Origin: Candidatus Gastranaerophilales bacterium
Lineage (GTDB): Bacteria; Cyanobacteriota; Vampirovibrionia; Gastranaerophilales; Gastranaerophilaceae
Assembly: GCA_944323475.1 (NCBI GenBank)
Contig: CALUSQ010000004.1
Coordinates: 1 to 36,269, forward strand
Length of the DNA: 36,269 bases
Direction of reading: 5' to 3'
The notes beneath the pieces were generated by a model. The model did no database searches, had not been told where the DNA came from, and saw only the letters and a program-made list of their open reading frames with translations. Position 1 is the stretch's first letter, and each line of letters opens with the position of its first letter. The translations under genes were made by a program, and so were the position numbers. This document shows, in pieces, positions 32,916-36,269 of the stretch.

Positions 32916-33691
32916 ATTTTATACTCTATATTGTGCGATTCTAAAAGTTTATTAAAAAATTCTTTGTTTTTCATAACATGTTTTCGGGTCAAAATCATAG
33001 GTAAAGACTCACTAAAAGGATGCATCTTTTGAGGATTAGAACTTTTCAATGCTCTTTCCAAATATTTTGAAACAAGTGCATTTGTTTGAAGAAATATTTT
33101 GTCAAGTTCGGGTAAATTTTCAGAATTTTTTTTCAAATTTCGCAAAATAGCATAAGCTTCTTTTTTTAAATCCAAAAAGCCATCAGACTTATCTTTTATA
33201 ATTGAAGAAAGTATATGTTCAGCTTTTTTAAAATCATTTATATCAGATTGAAATTTATATTTGGCATGAAAATAAACAGCTGATTTACTTGCAGTAATTC
33301 TCATATAACGACTAGTGTTTTCAATCATTTCAATAATACTTGAAAGTCTGAGTATTTCACCAAATCTAAACCCTTTTTGTCGATACTCCTCATTTGTAAC
33401 AATTTGAAAACCATAAATATTTCTTGTTGACGGCTCTATTTGATAAAGTTCACTGGCAAGAGGTTTTCCAAGTTTGTTTGCAATTTCTGTCCTAAAATAA
33501 AGATTTGTTCTATCAGTTGGATAAGTATGCACAAATAAATCGCCAAGAAGCTTGTTTTTAAAAGAAAAATTCTTAACTATTTTTCTTGGCAACTGACCAT
33601 ATCTTGCCGGAGGAACCGTTTGTATTTTAACTTTTGGAGATTTTACAAAATCTTTTACAAAAGCATTTATTGCATTAAATACTGTTTTCAT
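32912..33691 (-). CDS. GNAT-like protein, tandem paralogue 3
   Basis: 259 aa. Motif-A-like stretch EEYRQKGFRFGEILRLSSII (about 122-141), with an extra residue pair in the phosphate loop compared with paralogue 2, then AVYFHAKYKFQSD. The C-terminal MILTRKHVMKNKEFFNKLLE is shared with the other two. Likely a diverged acyltransferase. Upstream, GGAG and a short ATG-AAA-ATA-TGA frame overlap the start codon. It lies 32 nt after kdsA and may be cotranscribed with it. Confidence 0.72.
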   Translation of the reverse strand: MKTVFNAINAFVKDFVKSPKVKIQTVPPARYGQLPRKIVKNFSFKNKLLGDLFVHTYPTDRTNLYFRTEIANKLGKPLASELYQIEPSTRNIYGFQIVTNEEYRQKGFRFGEILRLSSIIEMIENTSRYMRITASKSAVYFHAKYKFQSDINDFKKAEHILSSIIKDKSDGFLDLKKEAYAILRNLKKNSENLPELDKIFLQTNALVSKYLERALKSSNPQKMHPFSESLPMILTRKHVMKNKEFFNKLLESHNIEYKI

Positions 33692-33723
33692 ATTTTCATG
33701 AAAACTCCAAAAAATATAATTTG

Positions 33724-34548
33724 CTATTTATTCAAAAGCTTGAATATATCATTACAAATTTTAAATGTATCTTTTGCCATTTCTATAGAAAGCATGTTTG
33801 GTCCATCACACAAAGCTTTGTCAGGCTCAGGATGAACTTCAAAAAATAGTGCTTTAGCTCCTGCGGCAATAGCAGATTTTGCAAGAGTAGAGACATATTT
33901 TCTTTCACCTGAAGAACAATCTCCGGCACCACCCGGAAGTTGAACACTGTGTGTCGCATCAAAAACTACAGGATATCCCATTTCTTGCATAATAGGAATC
34001 CCTCTCATATCAACAACTAGATTGTTATAACCAAAACTTGTTCCTCTGTCTGTGAACAATACTTTTTCATTTCCAGAATCAATTACTTTCTTTGCCAAAG
34101 GAGCCATTTGTGCCGGAGCCAAAAATTGGCCTTTTTTGATATTAACAATTTTACCTGTTTTTGCTGCAGCAACAAGCAAATCTGTCTGTCTGCATAAAAA
34201 AGCAGGAATTTGAATTATATCAGCAACTTCTGCCACTACAGCTGCTTGGTCCGGTGTGTGAATATCAGTAACTATTGGCAAATCAAATTCTTTTTTAACT
34301 TCTGCCAACATTTCCAAACCTTTTTCAAGTCCTGGTCCGCGATAAGAATTTATTGAACTCCTGTTTGCTTTGTCAAAAGAGGATTTAAAAACATAATTTA
34401 TATCAAGCTCTTGAGTAAGTTTTTTCAACGCTTCCGCAACTGTAAACAAAATATCTTTACTTTCTATTGCACATGGACCGGCAAGAATAGACAATTTATT
34501 CCCACCTATTTCAAAATCTCTTAATTTTACCGGTTTTATTTGTGGCAT
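33724..34548 (-). CDS. kdsA: 3-deoxy-8-phosphooctulonate synthase (KDO-8-P synthase)
   Basis: 274 aa from the ATG at 34548, with GGAGAGAGGAT directly upstream; a longer reading from 34578 includes that site and is not used. The family segments LAGPCAIES, FKSSFDKANRSS, GPGLEKGL, TDIHTPDQA and DATHSVQLPGG are present. It condenses arabinose 5-phosphate with PEP to KDO 8-phosphate, linking KdsD and KdsC in the same window. The product enters lipid A-core LPS. Confidence 0.97.
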   Translation of the reverse strand: MPQIKPVKLRDFEIGGNKLSILAGPCAIESKDILFTVAEALKKLTQELDINYVFKSSFDKANRSSINSYRGPGLEKGLEMLAEVKKEFDLPIVTDIHTPDQAAVVAEVADIIQIPAFLCRQTDLLVAAAKTGKIVNIKKGQFLAPAQMAPLAKKVIDSGNEKVLFTDRGTSFGYNNLVVDMRGIPIMQEMGYPVVFDATHSVQLPGGAGDCSSGERKYVSTLAKSAIAAGAKALFFEVHPEPDKALCDGPNMLSIEMAKDTFKICNDIFKLLNK

Positions 34549-34571
34549 ATCCTCTCTCCGTTTTATTTTCT

Positions 34572-34600
34572 TTGACAATAGACTTACATAATTGTAAAAT
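34572..34600 (+). promoter_or_regulatory. sigma70 promoter of pilT, TTGACA-17-TAAAAT
   Basis: A perfect -35 (34572-34577) and TAAAAT (34595-34600) with a 17-nt spacer. The start near 34607 gives a leader of about 59 nt to the pilT ATG. Confidence 0.7.
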
Positions 34601-34617
34601 CTTATCAGATGTGCTTA

Positions 34618-34626
34618 ATTATAGCA
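34618..34626 (-). promoter_or_regulatory. extended -10 promoter of kdsA
   Basis: TGC-TATAAT on the minus strand (34626-34618) gives a start near 34611 and a leader of about 63 nt to the kdsA ATG. The kdsA and pilT transcripts would overlap at their 5' ends. Confidence 0.45.
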
Positions 34627-34665
34627 CCAAATTAATTTTATAAGAAGATATAGCAGGAGCAAAAA

Positions 34666-35736
34666 ATGTTAATAGAAGAATTGTTGGAAGCCGCTGTAGG
34701 AAATGGTGCCAGTGATATTCATATTTCTGCAAATCTACCTCCGGTTTTCCGTATTGACGGTAAGCTCGTAAGAACAAATCAAGCTGCTCTTACTGCAGAA
34801 AACGTTGAAACTTTAGTTTTCCCTATTTTAAACAATGAACAAAGAAGAAAATTAGAACAAGAATGGGAACTTGACCTTTCATACGGCATCCACGGTCTTG
34901 GCCGTTTTCGTGTAAATGTTTATAAAAACAATGGCACATACGCTGCTGCATTCAGAACAATCAATACAGAAGTTCCATCTTTTGAAACTTTAGGATTACC
35001 TCCGATTGTAAGAAAAATTACTGAAAAACCAAGAGGATTGATTCTTGTTACAGGTCCTACAGGTTCAGGTAAATCTACAACTCTTGCTTCAATGATTGAC
35101 CATATTAATGAAACAAGAAATGAACACATTTTGACCATTGAAGACCCTGTCGAATTTGTTCACAAATCCAAAAAAAGTGTAGTTCACCAAAGAGAACTCG
35201 GACAAGATACACGTTCTTTTGCAAATGCATTAAAATCTGCACTTCGTGAAGACCCTGATATTATCCTCGTAGGTGAGATGCGTGATTTGGAAACTATTTC
35301 ATTAGCTATTACAGCTGCTGAAACAGGTCACTTGGTAATGGGAACACTTCACACATCTTCTGCAAGCCAAACAATTGACCGTATCATTGACGTTTTCCCA
35401 CAAGGACAACAACAACAAATACGTATCATGCTTTCAAACTCTTTGATTGCAGTATTTTCACAAACTCTGCTGCCTAAAATTAATAAAAAAGGCGAGAAAA
35501 AAGGTCGTGTAATGGCACAAGAAATCATGGTTGTAAACGGTGCTATTGCAAACCTTATCAGAGAAGGTAAAACATCACAAATGTACTCTGCAATTCAAAC
35601 AGGTGCAGGTCAAGGTATGCAAACACTTGAAACAGCTCTTGCAAACCTTTACAAACAAAACCTTGTTTCTGCCGAAGATGCTTTGGCTAAATCAAGCAGA
35701 CCTGATGAATTGAGAAGATTAATTAACTTGGCATAA
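34666..35736 (+). CDS. pilT: type IV pilus retraction ATPase PilT
   Basis: 356 aa, the standard length. N-terminal PAS-like part (about 1-100) with the early SDIHI motif; Walker A GPTGSGKS at 130-137, Asp box TIEDPVEF, Walker B DIILVGEMRD, His box TGHLVMGTLHT. The C-terminal AIANLIRE matches the retraction motif AIRNLIRE except for one Arg-to-Ala change. PilT powers pilus retraction, and so twitching or DNA uptake. CAGGAG lies 6 nt before the ATG. No pilB or pilC is in the window, so pilus genes are dispersed. Confidence 0.95.
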   Translation: MLIEELLEAAVGNGASDIHISANLPPVFRIDGKLVRTNQAALTAENVETLVFPILNNEQRRKLEQEWELDLSYGIHGLGRFRVNVYKNNGTYAAAFRTINTEVPSFETLGLPPIVRKITEKPRGLILVTGPTGSGKSTTLASMIDHINETRNEHILTIEDPVEFVHKSKKSVVHQRELGQDTRSFANALKSALREDPDIILVGEMRDLETISLAITAAETGHLVMGTLHTSSASQTIDRIIDVFPQGQQQQIRIMLSNSLIAVFSQTLLPKINKKGEKKGRVMAQEIMVVNGAIANLIREGKTSQMYSAIQTGAGQGMQTLETALANLYKQNLVSAEDALAKSSRPDELRRLINLA

Positions 35737-35758
35737 GTTATAAATTCAAATATCTTTT

Positions 35759-35791
35759 AAGAAGCTCTTGGTTATTTTCCAAGAGCTTCTT
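35759..35791. terminator. bidirectional terminator between pilT and glgA
   Basis: A perfect 13-bp stem (35759-35771 with 35779-35791), core GCTCTTGG/CCAAGAGC, 7-nt loop, T-rich flanks. It overlaps the end of glgA on the minus strand. Confidence 0.8.
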
Positions 35792-36269
35792 TATATGCAT
35801 TTACATAATCTTGTGCACTTTTGTCCCAGCTAAAATCAGCTGCCATTGCATTTTTTATTAATTGCTGCCAATCTTTTTTGTCTTGATAGATATCTATTGC
35901 ATAACGCAAACAATCCATCATTGAATAAGGACTGTAGTTCCAGAATTTGAAACCGTCTCCTTTTTCCATCGGATAACCGATAATAGTATCGTCCAATCCG
36001 CCAGTAGCACGAACTATAGGAATCGTACCATACTTAAGAGCAATAAGCTGGCTTAAACCGCAAGGTTCAAATGCCGATGGCATAAGAAACATGTCCGCGC
36101 CCGCGTACATCAAATTTCCAAGTGCTGCAGAAAATTCTATTCTGGCTCTTATATTAGAGCTTGTTCCTGAAAGATATCTGAACATATCTTCATAGTGTTG
36201 AGCACCGGTTCCCAATATAATAAAGTTTGCATCCAGTTCTTTCATTTGTTCACATACTGGTCCGAACAA
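35772..36269 (-). CDS. glgA: glycogen synthase, C-terminal part (cut by window edge)
   Basis: About 165 C-terminal residues are visible. The GT5 motifs are present: ILGTGAQHYE, SAALGNLMYAGADMFLMPS, FEPCGLSQLIALKYGTIPIV and TGGLDDTI. The frame continues past the window end; the TTG at the very edge is an internal Leu codon, not a start. Glycogen synthase adds glucose from ADP-glucose to glycogen. Convergent with pilT across a shared terminator. Confidence 0.93.
   Translation of the reverse strand: MFGPVCEQMKELDANFIILGTGAQHYEDMFRYLSGTSSNIRARIEFSAALGNLMYAGADMFLMPSAFEPCGLSQLIALKYGTIPIVRATGGLDDTIIGYPMEKGDGFKFWNYSPYSMMDCLRYAIDIYQDKKDWQQLIKNAMAADFSWDKSAQDYVNAYKEALGK

Overview
The window is low-GC (about one third G+C by eye) and almost fully coding. 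It encodes flagellar L- and P-ring proteins (FlgH, FlgI), three KDO-synthesis enzymes (KdsD, KdsC, KdsA), PilT, S-adenosylhomocysteine hydrolase and a MurT-type ligase, so the host is a diderm, flagellated, probably type-IV-piliated bacterium. Lineage-style small proteins (for example 26408-26701, with an N-terminal 'PVFKQ' segment) together with this gene mix suggest a flagellated gut relative of Cyanobacteria (Melainabacteria/Vampirovibrionia, order Gastranaerophilales). That placement is an inference from recognition and was not tested by a search.

Layout. 1-492: minus-strand tRNA operon Thr(UGU)-Thr(GGU)-Tyr(GUA). Between the two Thr genes lies a 93-bp tandem duplication built from pieces of the Thr(GGU) gene. 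497-2630: TPR/glycosyltransferase-like protein and an unknown protein. 2825-6848: a YvyF-like zinc-ribbon protein, an Fmt-family formyltransferase, MurT and FolC; the last two are divergent, 28 bp apart, and both look leaderless. 6942-14282: signalling and motility control, with a NarL-type regulator, a second response regulator, an HD-GYP response regulator with its histidine kinase, a small membrane protein, a YcgR-like PilZ protein and FlhA. 14411-15379: a small unknown protein and an MBL-fold hydrolase. 15381-24178: one long minus-strand flagellar operon, SLT transglycosylase-flgF-flgG-flgA-flgH-flgI-flgJ(N)-unknown-flgN-flgK-flgL, ended by a terminator.

24416-25939: kdsD-kdsC. 25940-26407: a 468-bp gene-free stretch with hairpins and a strong sigma70 promoter for a small protein. 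26869-28193: rdgB and uppS (minus). 28408-31098: small unknown protein, gpsA (minus) and ahcY. 31099-31306: a GC-rich, hairpin-rich intergenic island sharing a motif with the region next to rdgB. 31333-34548: kdsA followed by three tandem paralogous GNAT-like proteins. 34666-35736: pilT. 35772-36269: the C-terminal part of glgA, cut by the window edge.

How it fits together: rod, ring, hook-junction and export-gate genes sit beside a c-di-GMP-type control block (HD-GYP, PilZ), and PilT adds twitching or surface motility. KDO synthesis, UppS, MurT and the flagellar transglycosylase cover the envelope. The best candidates for undescribed biology are the tRNA-derived tandem repeat, the structured GC-rich intergenic element, the tandem GNAT-like family with its shared leader, and the leaderless divergent murT/folC pair.
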